Shown: piece after piece, positions 38,701-46,894 of the stretch
Layout of the letters: every line of letters begins with the position of its first letter
Numbering within the stretch: position 1 is the stretch's first letter
Source of the DNA: Pseudomonas violetae
GTDB lineage: Bacteria; Pseudomonadota; Gammaproteobacteria; Pseudomonadales; Pseudomonadaceae
Direction: 5' to 3'
Assembly (NCBI RefSeq): GCF_023072615.1
Contig: NZ_JAKNRW010000005.1
Coordinates: 248,001 to 312,000 of the forward strand
DNA: 64,000 nt
Translations under genes and position numbers: made by a program
Notes under the pieces: generated by a model
What the model was told of the DNA's origin: nothing
Database searches by the model: none
The model's input: the letters and a program-made list of their open reading frames with translations, nothing else

Positions 38701-41700
38701 TGCGCCGGGTTGTCGTGGGTATAGTTGAACGCCTTGCGCATGTGTTGCGTTTCCAGTGCGCCCCAATCCAGGCGCAAGCCCCGCCAGAGCGATTCGTGAC
38801 CTTCATACAGCCCATCCGGCAGTTCCTTGATAGGCACGGCCTGCAAGTCCAGGGTTTGAAGCCTGGGCAGTTGCAATACGCCAGCCGGCCATTGCTCCGG
38901 GGCACCAGCCAGTCGCAGTGAGCGCAGATGGGTGAGCTTGCTGAAATCCATCGACGCTGTATCGCCTTGCAGCGCCAACGCCTCCAGCTGCGGCATGGCT
39001 TCGATTGCCTGCAACAAATCCGCCGTGTAGGGCTGGGCCGTGCCTTCGAGACTCAACTCGGTGATAGCGCTCAATTCGCGCAGCTTGCCAGCCAAGGCTG
39101 GCATGTCCTGCTCTTGTACGGTGATCTCCAGTTTGCTGACCCCGCTGAAGTTGCGCAGCATCGCATCGGCGGAGTCGCCGACCATCTGGTGACTGTTAAT
39201 ACGAACAGTGCGCACATGGCTGAAGTCGGCAGCCAGCTCAGGCAATGAGGCGGCACTGCGCAAGTCAATTTCGAACGCCGGCTCCAGGCCTCTGTAGAGG
39301 CCTCTGCGCCAGCAGTCACGTACGCTTACCGCGAGCTGCCTGCGAGCAGAGCTCCCTGGGCGAGTGCCGATCCAGGTGACTAACTGGCGCTCCAATGCCT
39401 CGAACTCGCGCTGACGATTGCCCAACAGGTTGAACACTTGCTGATGGGTATCCCCGGCGCTCAAGCGGCTGCGGACAAATCGGCTGGCTTCGGCATCGGA
39501 AACGTTTGGGTAGAGTTCTCGTACCCTGGTCACGAGACCGGCATCGGGAAAGCCGACGCCGCGGCCACTGGCCAGGTAGCCGAGTTGCCCGGACGCCAGG
39601 CGCCAGGACGGAGCGCTGGCATTGACCGGTCGTTGATTGAGTACCCGTGACATTTCCTCACGATGGGTGTTGGCGTAACTCGCCAATTCTTCTTGCAGCG
39701 CCTGGACCGGGTCGCCCTGGAGCCCGGCACGGGTGGCGGGCGGCAGCACCTCGAGCAGCGCGCCAAACAGATTGCGGCCGTGCGCTGGAAGGCTACTGAG
39801 CGTGCCGCCGTTAGCGTCAAACGCCTGGAAAACGCCTTCGCGCTTGACCAGGTAATAACGAGTCGTAGCGTTATCAGCGCCGACACTGTCCAGCAACAGG
39901 CCGCGGGGCGAGCCCGAGCGGACTTCCACGCGCAAATCTGCCGTCCAGCCGACCACGTACTGCAAGGTGTGCACCGCCAGCCGGTCGCTGGCCACCGACG
40001 CCATGCCTTCCAGCCGCAGGCCACTCAGTGCGCGAGTCAGGGCCCCTTGCTGCAGGTGCGGGCGAATGGCCTTGGCCTGGCGCAACGACATTTTCCCGGT
40101 GCTGCGCAAACGTGCCGTCTCAGCATCACTTGACTGGTTCAGGACTTGCTGTGCTGCCTCCGGCGATAGCGTCGGGAAGCTGCGTTGCAGGCGCTGTATA
40201 TCGGCGTTTTCCGCGAGGAATTTGGGGGCAAGCAGACGGTCGAACAGCATCTGTTTTCGCTCCAGCGCTTGATCGGCCAGGCGGTCTCTGAACATCTGCA
40301 CCGGGTCTGCGCCGTCTTCCACGCTGCGGGCTCCCAACAACTGGATGCGCTGCGGTTCGTCGAGGGAGGAGACCACGAGCTCCGGCAACTTGCCGGCCCT
40401 GATTTGCGCCAGGCTGATCTTGATCGTGGGCCTCGCGCTGTGCTGGGCCTTGGGCAAACTCAAGCGCTGCGATGCCCCCCAATGCTCGGCCCCCTCGAAA
40501 ACCTCCAAGACTTCGTCGAGCGGCCAATTGGGCAGATTGACCACCATAGGCGCGACCAGCTCGGCACCACTGTCGAGCCTACCTCCATTGCGCAAGCGGG
40601 CGATCAACTCGTCTACCTGCCAATCTGTCCTGAACGCGGCAATGGCCTCCGCCAGTCTCGGCGGTGGTGGCTGGTGATCGACGTGCATCTGGCGCAAGGT
40701 ATCATCGCTGACCCCGCTGGCGTCTGCGATCTGCCGCAATTGCGCATCCGCGAAGCCATCCATCTGCGGGCCCATGCGTCGCAACAGCGTCAGGCGATCC
40801 CACTCCAGAGGACGCTCATGCACATGGCGCCAGGCGCCCAGCTGGTTGTGTTGCAACAAGGGCCGATACGCTTCGGGGTTGCCGGGGTGCTGGATTCGCC
40901 ATTGCTTGAGTGCTGGATCGTAGGTCTTCTCGTAGGCGTTGCCCTCTAGCTTGATGTAGGTTTTGCCTGCCACCTCATACTGGCCCAAGGCGTCTGGCCT
41001 CACCCCATCGAGGACCACGTCGCTCTTGTAGGCGGCAAGGTCCGGGTGCCATAGCCGCGGCTCACCGAAGGGCGTGGTGACCGTGCGCATTCCGTCGACC
41101 AACCGTGAGGCCGTAATGGGGGGTGCCTTACTGGCCACCGCACCGAGCACAGCCATGAAAGCCACGTTCTGCAGGACCGAGCCGAGATGTTGCCAGGCTT
41201 CCTCGGCATCGCCCTCCTTCCAGGCTTCGACCCCCTGATACACCTCTCGCCCCAGCTGCACCGCAGTCACCACCAGCATCACTTCGCCCAGGCCAGGGAC
41301 AAAAAAGGCGGCGACGTTGAGTACATTCAGGCCCCATTCAGTCAGATGCTCCAGGCGCTCGATCCAGGCCTGGTGGTCAACAGCGGCGGTCGGAATAGCC
41401 AACAGCCTGGCGTTGAACTTAACCCTGGCCAGATGAGCGTCGTAGCGTGCGCCGAACACCTGCGCATCAATGAATGTTTCGCTCAGGCCCAGGTTGACGT
41501 CGTCATTCCAGACCTCCTCGTACATGCCATTGCGGTAGGCTTCGGGGTTGTAGGGCGGGCCGGGCCAGACCGGATTCGGGTTCCATCGCTGGGTCTTGAG
41601 CTGGGCCTTGAGCCGGCGGAAAAACCTGGGGGATTCGTCCTGGGGCAGTAAGCCTGAGATGAAGCGTTGGAAGGTGCGCGAGCGCAGCCTGATGGCAAAG

Positions 41701-42743
41701 TCCTTGGCGAATGCGTCCAGGGACGAGAATTCCTTCACGGGGTTCTGCGGGTCACCGGGGATGCACACGATGATCCGCGCATGACGGTCGACCGCCAGGC
41801 TCCATACGGGTATCGGTAACAAGGCGTCGGCGATGTCCTCCAGCGTCGAGGTGGGTTTTCGCGATGCGGACCCGATGATCAATACATCACTCAGCTGCGA
41901 GCCCAATACGGTCAATTGGCTGTACGCCACTGCACGTCCGTCAATCTGCGGACTCGAACTGCCGTCGAGCACCGCCAACAGCGTGGCATACGCCGATTCA
42001 CTGAGATCGGCCTTCATTCGCGCGATATGGGCCTGCAGGCGCAGTCGGTCCTTGTTGGCGGTGATCGTCTGCTCGCGAACGGTTTCCGCCGTCGTGGGCG
42101 TATCAAAAACTTCGCTTAGGTGGTCCTGATACTGCTGGCCCAGATCGAGCTGCCGACACAGGCTGGCGAACTCTGCGGGGTTGATCGACAGTTTGTCGCT
42201 GATCTTGTAACGCGTGCTAAAGAACGGGTACTGATCCCGTTGATCGTAAAGCTCGTTTTTCATGGAGCCGGCTGGCGCCAGTGCGCTGGTTTCCTGCAAG
42301 GCAACTTCGTCGAACGCCTCGTCGGCCTCGAAGTTGCGTAACGCAGCCTGCAACAGCGTCTGCTCATCGGCGAGATTGGGCGCGCGCAAGTGATAGAGCA
42401 TCGTGGCGGTCACGTCGGGCGACTGGCCAAATTGCTTGCTCATGGCCGCCTCCAGCAGCGGCTTGGCGAATTCGGTGATGCCCTTGAAGTCCTTTAGTGT
42501 CGTGGCCAGCGCCTGGCTGGAGTTGTGGCTTTGTACCTGACTGTCGTACAACGCCAGGCGCAATTGCTCTGACGCCTGGGCGTAAAGCGTCGCATAGGTG
42601 CGGGCAAATTCCCCGGCGGGATCACGGACACGCACCAGGCTGTCGATATGTGACGGCGCAAGGTGTCGGGTCCAGTCAGGCAGGCGTCGCTTGATAAACG
42701 GAACATTAAATCCGTAATCAGCGGGGGGCGAGAGTTCGGGCAT
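35739..42743 (-). CDS. Giant LRR protein with N-terminal DUF6543 and C-terminal NEL-type E3 ubiquitin ligase domain
   Basis: This 2334-residue protein has an N-terminal region matching the DUF6543 (dermonecrotic-toxin-like) group, with FASLCRQLDLGQQYQ near 190 and a hydrophobic segment (VAAFFVPGLGEVMLVVTAVQ) near 470-497. Three separate leucine-rich-repeat blocks follow at about 1165-1290, 1470-1640 and 1815-1980, each preceded by a helical linker. A NEL domain occupies about 2050-2334. Its catalytic motif is intact: Cys2138-Gly-Asp in RATCGDGRILLFNALEV, preceded by TQRVWRVLE. Such proteins act as ubiquitin ligases inside eukaryotic hosts when secreted. No signal peptide or secretion gene is near, so the delivery route is unknown. 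Confidence 0.85.
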   Translation of the reverse strand: MPELSPPADYGFNVPFIKRRLPDWTRHLAPSHIDSLVRVRDPAGEFARTYATLYAQASEQLRLALYDSQVQSHNSSQALATTLKDFKGITEFAKPLLEAAMSKQFGQSPDVTATMLYHLRAPNLADEQTLLQAALRNFEADEAFDEVALQETSALAPAGSMKNELYDQRDQYPFFSTRYKISDKLSINPAEFASLCRQLDLGQQYQDHLSEVFDTPTTAETVREQTITANKDRLRLQAHIARMKADLSESAYATLLAVLDGSSSPQIDGRAVAYSQLTVLGSQLSDVLIIGSASRKPTSTLEDIADALLPIPVWSLAVDRHARIIVCIPGDPQNPVKEFSSLDAFAKDFAIRLRSRTFQRFISGLLPQDESPRFFRRLKAQLKTQRWNPNPVWPGPPYNPEAYRNGMYEEVWNDDVNLGLSETFIDAQVFGARYDAHLARVKFNARLLAIPTAAVDHQAWIERLEHLTEWGLNVLNVAAFFVPGLGEVMLVVTAVQLGREVYQGVEAWKEGDAEEAWQHLGSVLQNVAFMAVLGAVASKAPPITASRLVDGMRTVTTPFGEPRLWHPDLAAYKSDVVLDGVRPDALGQYEVAGKTYIKLEGNAYEKTYDPALKQWRIQHPGNPEAYRPLLQHNQLGAWRHVHERPLEWDRLTLLRRMGPQMDGFADAQLRQIADASGVSDDTLRQMHVDHQPPPPRLAEAIAAFRTDWQVDELIARLRNGGRLDSGAELVAPMVVNLPNWPLDEVLEVFEGAEHWGASQRLSLPKAQHSARPTIKISLAQIRAGKLPELVVSSLDEPQRIQLLGARSVEDGADPVQMFRDRLADQALERKQMLFDRLLAPKFLAENADIQRLQRSFPTLSPEAAQQVLNQSSDAETARLRSTGKMSLRQAKAIRPHLQQGALTRALSGLRLEGMASVASDRLAVHTLQYVVGWTADLRVEVRSGSPRGLLLDSVGADNATTRYYLVKREGVFQAFDANGGTLSSLPAHGRNLFGALLEVLPPATRAGLQGDPVQALQEELASYANTHREEMSRVLNQRPVNASAPSWRLASGQLGYLASGRGVGFPDAGLVTRVRELYPNVSDAEASRFVRSRLSAGDTHQQVFNLLGNRQREFEALERQLVTWIGTRPGSSARRQLAVSVRDCWRRGLYRGLEPAFEIDLRSAASLPELAADFSHVRTVRINSHQMVGDSADAMLRNFSGVSKLEITVQEQDMPALAGKLRELSAITELSLEGTAQPYTADLLQAIEAMPQLEALALQGDTASMDFSKLTHLRSLRLAGAPEQWPAGVLQLPRLQTLDLQAVPIKELPDGLYEGHESLWRGLRLDWGALETQHMRKAFNYTHDNPAHLVNEAQMVDGYCRARLMELMPDNYSFAGDALAKFNADGLTGWALLDQVDSLLRQSNELSLELDAWKNRTVRVEGEEMAVHHRELFAERINECARNSLRGRYASQEPVAGPSVWRAPQASAVLELSGFGPLGDLPAIGDTTFEHIHRLNLGACKLTSAEVNEFLRGFPNLRTLELSGNRLTVLPQSLAELEHLTALDLSANELTITPSTQALFNQLTSLQTLNLAFNRVGALDVTALTNLQSLYLGHTRLVRWPEGILTLTRLRRLALNHSAVTDVPIAALMGHDRLLEVTSLQGCRLNPQGLEAVRGYAQRTASQTPMGITREHLAQGRTGGDPAFFPVEVSQRPNLLLALELDPGEGAGSRTSAARLQSLDPQLGDAQAVARIDAWLAQGMGAIEIENRLVQWEQQQTQMIRRLNEWIDVPATRLRRSWVNAVDRRRAADRLLESWRTSLRDFSVGGAEHAESRLDFTGLVIGDIPAMPFNFEHVLELKLSGVGISGNSDGFLRSFPRLRNLTLNQNLMGVLPEAVTQLQELTHLDVSFNDIRRSEPLQGQLRLLPRLQVLDLGENRLWDFDVTGLDQLQSLDLRGNSLRDWPAGVLELPALTTLDLTNNEISTIPVQALQPEHANLMAGTNLFDNLLDPDELIRLQDYLRTTGRGLGFTSMDIDHIIEGYHGESSDSGDEPVRPAGFNTGGADLHPDIEASAVQKDRWFVGVAADSEKHAVWSAVMAQDTHNHLCYILSQLRHTRDFMMDRPGLTQRVWRVLESANSDETLSQRLMGLAEAMRDRATCGDGRILLFNALEVEVFEFEALKAITPERKGQELLKLSRRLFRLAQVEEVARTRIELNPGIDPAEVRLAYRIGLAHRLDLPPQPEGMLFAGLAQVSAADLDQAYLRIIAREQTAEFAEQVVQHKYWQDFLREQYPSDFARVQREFNAKREALEDKYTEFGPAYFEEGVALQSANDVDVRNLISELTSREIAGQATAS

Positions 42744-42891
42744 AAGGTCTATCCTGATGGCTGTGGGTAAGCCATCAGGAAATCACGCCCCTCCCCGTAC
42801 CTGGCGGTACATACTTATCGGGGCGAGTGAACTGACGCGGTTCATTGACTATGCTTACGGCACAGACTCAACGCGGTACGACGGGGGGAAT

Positions 42892-43113
42892 ATGGACGAT
42901 CCAGTGGACAACAACAAACCGCCAACCTTCTGGCAGATGTTGCACAGCGTCATGGCGGCGGCATTCGGGGTTCAGAGCGGGAAAAACCGGGCTCGAGACT
43001 TCACCCATGGCAAACCCAGTCACTTTGTAATCCTGGGAATTGTGTTCACCGCGGTGTTTGCGTTGACGTTGTTTGCCATCGTCAAGCTGGTGCTGCACCT
43101 GGCGGGCATCTGA
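42892..43113 (+). CDS. DUF2970 small membrane protein
   Basis: This 73-residue protein begins MDDPVDNNKPPTFWQMLHSV at ATG 42892 behind GGGGG. It has an N-terminal amphipathic stretch containing AAFGVQSGKNRARDF, the DUF2970 signature, and a C-terminal membrane span (HFVILGIVFTAVFALTLFAI). The function of the family is unknown. It is divergent from the giant LRR gene and convergent with the binding-protein gene, ending eight bases before that gene's stop. Confidence 0.85.
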   Translation: MDDPVDNNKPPTFWQMLHSVMAAAFGVQSGKNRARDFTHGKPSHFVILGIVFTAVFALTLFAIVKLVLHLAGI

Positions 43114-43121
43114 GATCGCTG

Positions 43122-44195
43122 TCAGTGCATCAGGGTGAGCATGCTGAAGGGGTACCGGTAAGACGCCGGGCGACCTTTTGCCGACAGGCGCCGGAAATCC
43201 ACCTGATAATCGGTCGAAGTCTTCATGGCCAGCAGGCGCTTGGCCTGCGTTTGATCGATCACTTGCAACAACGCAATCATCCGGTCTCGTCCCCCGTGCC
43301 GACTCAGATCCACACCGAGTTCATGGTCATGCACCTCCACCAGCGCCCAGCCGCCAAGGGTAAAGTGCCCGCCCACTAACACGCTCAGGCGTCCGTCCAC
43401 CTTTGCCTGCAAGGCCAAAGGCGAGTTATTGACCGCACTGAAAAGTGCGTCCTTGCCCGGAACCCCGCCTACCTCCGAATACGCCTGCATCGCGCCGAAC
43501 GCCATTTCGTCATTGGCTGACCACACCAGAGTCACTTTCGGATAGCGCTGGAACAGCATTCGGGCTTGCTCATACGCCCGCTGCCGGATCCAGCCGCTAT
43601 ACACCAATTGGCGCAAGCGTACCTCCGGATGTTCAGCCAAGGCGCGATACATGCCTTGCTCGCGCAAATGGGCAGAGGGCGTGATCTTCAAGCCGGAAAA
43701 GGCCAGCAACTCGATCACCTGACCGGGCGCGGCAGGCGGATGCTGGCGAATCAGTTCCTTGAGCATCAGGTAGCCGCCCTCCTCGTCATTGGTCACCAGA
43801 CTGCCCAGCAGGTCAGGACGCTCCCCCAGCAGGCTTTTCTGATTGTCCGTCAGGGTCGCGTTGACCATGAACAGCTTCACCCCACTGCCCTGGGCCAGGC
43901 GCAAGATTTGCGGGGCAACGTATTGTTCGTTGACGAAGATCAGGTAATCCGGACGGTGTGGCCCCTGCAAGGCCTGACGGGCTTGCGCCAGGGTCAATTC
44001 CGGCATGCGATCGCTATAGAGCACCTGCAGGTCAATGCCCAGGTCATCCGCCGCCGCTCGCATGAACTGCGCGTAGCTCACCCAGAAGTTTTCGTTGGTG
44101 CCACCGGGACTTAGGAACAGCACCGATTCGGCGCGCGCAACCGGGCCCCAGGCAGCGCTGAATGCCAGCAATAGAGTGAAGAAGTATTTGAGCAT
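43122..44195 (-). CDS. Orphan periplasmic sugar-type substrate-binding protein
   Basis: This 357-residue protein begins MLKYFFTLLLAFSAAWGPVA, a signal peptide with an ARA-type cleavage site. It is followed by a type I periplasmic-binding fold (ribose/galactose-binding or LuxP-like): SVLFLSPGGTNENFWVSYAQ, LIFVNEQYVAPQIL, and VTLVWSANDEMAFGAMQAY. The start is ATG 44195. No permease or ATPase gene is adjacent, so it may feed an unlinked transporter or act as a receptor for a membrane sensor. The ligand is unknown. Confidence 0.82.
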   Translation of the reverse strand: MLKYFFTLLLAFSAAWGPVARAESVLFLSPGGTNENFWVSYAQFMRAAADDLGIDLQVLYSDRMPELTLAQARQALQGPHRPDYLIFVNEQYVAPQILRLAQGSGVKLFMVNATLTDNQKSLLGERPDLLGSLVTNDEEGGYLMLKELIRQHPPAAPGQVIELLAFSGLKITPSAHLREQGMYRALAEHPEVRLRQLVYSGWIRQRAYEQARMLFQRYPKVTLVWSANDEMAFGAMQAYSEVGGVPGKDALFSAVNNSPLALQAKVDGRLSVLVGGHFTLGGWALVEVHDHELGVDLSRHGGRDRMIALLQVIDQTQAKRLLAMKTSTDYQVDFRRLSAKGRPASYRYPFSMLTLMH

Positions 44196-44310
44196 TGGTC
44201 GTCCGGGCCCCGAAAATCCGCCGCGCATTATAGCCAGCGAACCCCGGTAAATCGGCCTTTACTGCAGATTTTGTCTGACAACCGTCGGCACCAGGCCCGG
44301 ACGAGGTTGG

Positions 44311-44424
44311 TTATTGATGACTGACCCAGAAAACAGCAGTACCCACGACCAGGATGATCAGGAACAAAATGGCCCAGGCATCCACCGTACTATCGGGTTT
44401 TGAAGCTTTGGTAGGGTTGCTCAT
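44311..44424 (-). CDS. 37-residue single-span membrane protein
   Basis: The sequence starts MSNPTKASKPDSTVDAWAIL at ATG 44424 behind a GAGG site, then a hydrophobic helix (AILFLIILVVGTAVFWVSHQ) running to the C-terminus. The composition (short polar head, one tail span) and good ribosome-binding site support a real small gene. It lies between the orphan binding protein and the divergent cysI promoter region. Function is unknown. Confidence 0.7.
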   Translation of the reverse strand: MSNPTKASKPDSTVDAWAILFLIILVVGTAVFWVSHQ

Positions 44425-44716
44425 TGCATCGCCTCTTGTCGGTTTTATCGGTGATTGCAGGAAGACTCGCTCACAGTTAAGACGACGATTGCCCACACCA
44501 CAAACGTGGGTTTGGTAACAACGATTCTCGTTAGTCGTTTTGGTTCTTTACATATACTCAAACATCACTTTTGCGCATAACTACAAACTGGTATCTTGCC
44601 CCGGCTCCGTTGGGAGTGCGCGGCCGTGCGCGCAGAATCGCCGAGGCACTATCGGACTTCAGCAAGCCTCACATGCAGCTGGAACCGACCGGCCCAAGCC
44701 TGAGAACAGGACTTAT
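44425..44716 (+). promoter_or_regulatory. cysI promoter and leader region
   Basis: This 292-base region holds the cysI control region. TATACT at 44553-44558 is a good -10 element; upstream there is only a weak -35 (near TTAGTC, 44531-44536), as expected for an activator-dependent promoter such as one controlled by CysB. The A+T-rich stretch 44500-44590 contrasts with the G+C-rich leader 44591-44716. The leader also contains a GCGCGGCCGTGCGCGC near-palindrome at about 44618-44633. The CysB role is inferred from gene function only. Confidence 0.45.
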
Positions 44717-46375
44717 ATGTACGTATACGACGAGTACGATCAGCGGATCATCGAGGACCGCGTCAAGCAGTTCCGTGATCAGACCCGACGCTATCTGGCA
44801 GGCGAGCTGAGCGAAGAAGAATTCCGCCCCCTGCGCCTGCAAAATGGCCTTTACATCCAGCGTTTCGCGCCGATGTTGCGGGTCGCGGTGCCTTACGGCC
44901 AGCTGACTTCGCGCCAGACGCGAATGATGGCCAAGATCGCCCGTGACTATGACAAGGGCTATGCCCACATAAGCACCCGACAGAACGTGCAGTTCAACTG
45001 GCCGGCGCTGGAAGACATCCCGGATATCCTGGAGGAACTGGCCACCGTGCAGATGCACGCAATCCAGACCAGCGGTAACTGCCTGCGCAACGTCACCACC
45101 GACCAGTTCGCTGGCGTCGCTTTCGATGAGTTGATTGATCCGCGCCCATGGTGCGAGATTGTCCGCCAGTGGACTACCTTCCACCCTGAATTCGCCTACT
45201 TGCCCCGCAAGTTCAAGATCGCGATCAACGGTTCGACGTCCGACCGTGCCGCCATAGAAGTGCATGACATTGGCCTTGAACCGGTGCATAACGCGGCGGG
45301 CGAGCTCGGGTTCCGAGTTCTGGTCGGGGGCGGCCTGGGCCGTACCCCAGTGGTCGGCGCCTTCATCAACGAATTCCTGCCGTGGCAGGACCTGTTGAGC
45401 TACCTCGACGCCATCCTGCGTGTCTACAACCGCTATGGCCGTCGTGACAACAAATACAAGGCGCGGATCAAGATCCTGGTCAAGGCGCTAACCCCTGAAG
45501 TCTTTGCCCAGAAAGTCGACGCGGAAATGGAGCACCTGCGCGGTGGTCAGACCACCTTGACCGAAAGCGAAGTGCATCGGGTCGCCAAGCACTTCGTCGA
45601 CCCCGACTACCAGGCGCTGGACGATCAGAGCGCGGCATTGACCGAACTTGACCAGCAGCACCCGGGCTTCGCCCGCTGGCGCACGCGCAACACCCTGGCG
45701 CACAAGAAGCTGGGTTACGTCGCCGTGACACTGTCGTTGAAACCGACCGGCGTTGCCCCGGGGGACATCACCGACAAACAACTCGATGCCGTTGCCGACC
45801 TGGCTGATCGCTACAGCTTTGGCCAGCTACGAACGTCCCACGAGCAAAACATCATTCTGGCGGACGTCGAACAGTGCCAACTGTTTAACCTGTGGGGTGA
45901 ACTGCGTGAGCAAGGGTTCGCCACGCCGAACATCGGCCTGTTGACCGACATCATTTGCTGCCCGGGCGGTGACTTCTGCTCCCTGGCCAACGCCAAATCG
46001 ATCCCGATCGCCGAATCGATCCAGCGTCGTTTCGATAACCTGGACTACCTGTTCGACATCGGTGAACTGGACCTGAACATCTCGGGCTGCATGAACGCCT
46101 GCGGCCACCACCACGTCGGCCACATCGGCATTCTCGGGGTGGACAAGAAAGGTGAAGAGTTCTACCAGGTCTCCCTGGGGGGCAGCGCCAGTCGCGATGC
46201 GAGCCTGGGCAAGATCCTCGGCCCGTCCTTCGCCCAGGAAGCCATGCCTGACGTGATCGAGAAGCTGATCAACGTGTACGTCGAACAACGTACCGAAGAC
46301 GAGCGCTTCATCGACACCTACCAGCGTATCGGCATCGACCTCTTCAAGGAGCGCGTCTATGCAGCGAATCATTAA
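44717..46375 (+). CDS. cysI: Sulfite reductase haemoprotein (nitrite/sulfite reductase family)
   Basis: This 552-residue sirohaem/4Fe-4S enzyme reduces sulfite to sulfide in assimilatory sulfur metabolism. It has two ferrite-reductase-like repeats, substrate-binding arginines in HISTRQNVQFNW and SGNCLRNVTTDQ, and the cluster cysteines in DIICCPGGDFCSLANAKS and NISGCMNACGHHH. The ATG at 44717 follows an AGGA site and matches the length of Pseudomonas CysI. It overlaps the next gene by 17 bases. Because no CysJ flavoprotein is adjacent, a ferredoxin or other donor may be used. Confidence 0.94.
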   Translation: MYVYDEYDQRIIEDRVKQFRDQTRRYLAGELSEEEFRPLRLQNGLYIQRFAPMLRVAVPYGQLTSRQTRMMAKIARDYDKGYAHISTRQNVQFNWPALEDIPDILEELATVQMHAIQTSGNCLRNVTTDQFAGVAFDELIDPRPWCEIVRQWTTFHPEFAYLPRKFKIAINGSTSDRAAIEVHDIGLEPVHNAAGELGFRVLVGGGLGRTPVVGAFINEFLPWQDLLSYLDAILRVYNRYGRRDNKYKARIKILVKALTPEVFAQKVDAEMEHLRGGQTTLTESEVHRVAKHFVDPDYQALDDQSAALTELDQQHPGFARWRTRNTLAHKKLGYVAVTLSLKPTGVAPGDITDKQLDAVADLADRYSFGQLRTSHEQNIILADVEQCQLFNLWGELREQGFATPNIGLLTDIICCPGGDFCSLANAKSIPIAESIQRRFDNLDYLFDIGELDLNISGCMNACGHHHVGHIGILGVDKKGEEFYQVSLGGSASRDASLGKILGPSFAQEAMPDVIEKLINVYVEQRTEDERFIDTYQRIGIDLFKERVYAANH

Positions 46376-46853
46376 GAACAACGAAGTCGTCGACGAAACC
46401 TGGCACCTGCTGCCCAAGGACTTCAATATCGACGAGATCAGCAACTGCGATGACCTGATCGTCCCTCTGCAACTGTGGCGTGAACACAGCCGAATGCTCA
46501 AGGCCCGCGATGGCGGCCTTGGCGTGTGGCTGGATGCGGATGAAGAAGCGGAAGAAATCGGTGATGACGTGGACCAGTTCCAGGTCATCGCCCTGAACTT
46601 CCCCGCCTTCACCGATGGTCGCAACTATTCCAACGCCCGCCTGCTGCGTGACCGCTATGGCTTCAAGGGCGAGCTGCGGGCGATCGGCGATGTGCTGCGC
46701 GATCAGCTGTTTTACCTGCGTCGCTGCGGTTTTGATGCCTTCGCCTTGCGCGCCGACAAAGACCCTTACGAAGCGCTGGACAGCCTCAAAGACTTCTCGG
46801 TGACCTATCAGGCCGCCACTGACGAACCGCTGCCACTGTTTCGTCGTCGCTGA
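46359..46853 (+). CDS. DUF934 protein, sulfite-reduction partner
   Basis: This 164-residue soluble protein has the DUF934 features FPAFTDGRNYSNARLLRDRYGF and GELRAIGDVLRDQLFYLRRCGF. The gene overlaps cysI by 17 bases, and this gene pair is conserved in pseudomonads, which implies translational coupling and a shared role in sulfite reduction. The biochemical function of DUF934 is not established. Confidence 0.9.
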   Translation: MQRIIKNNEVVDETWHLLPKDFNIDEISNCDDLIVPLQLWREHSRMLKARDGGLGVWLDADEEAEEIGDDVDQFQVIALNFPAFTDGRNYSNARLLRDRYGFKGELRAIGDVLRDQLFYLRRCGFDAFALRADKDPYEALDSLKDFSVTYQAATDEPLPLFRRR

Positions 46854-46862
46854 CGCGTTACA

Positions 46863-46888
46863 GGCATGACCCCGATCGGGGTCATGCC
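46863..46888. terminator. 26-bp perfect palindrome between cysI operon and LRR operon
   Basis: GGCATGACCCCGATCGGGGT and its continuation form a perfect 26-base palindrome centred at 46875/46876, nine bases after the DUF934 stop and seven before the convergent LRR stop. It could terminate both transcripts, although T-rich tails are absent. Confidence 0.65.
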
Positions 46889-46894
46889 TCATCG

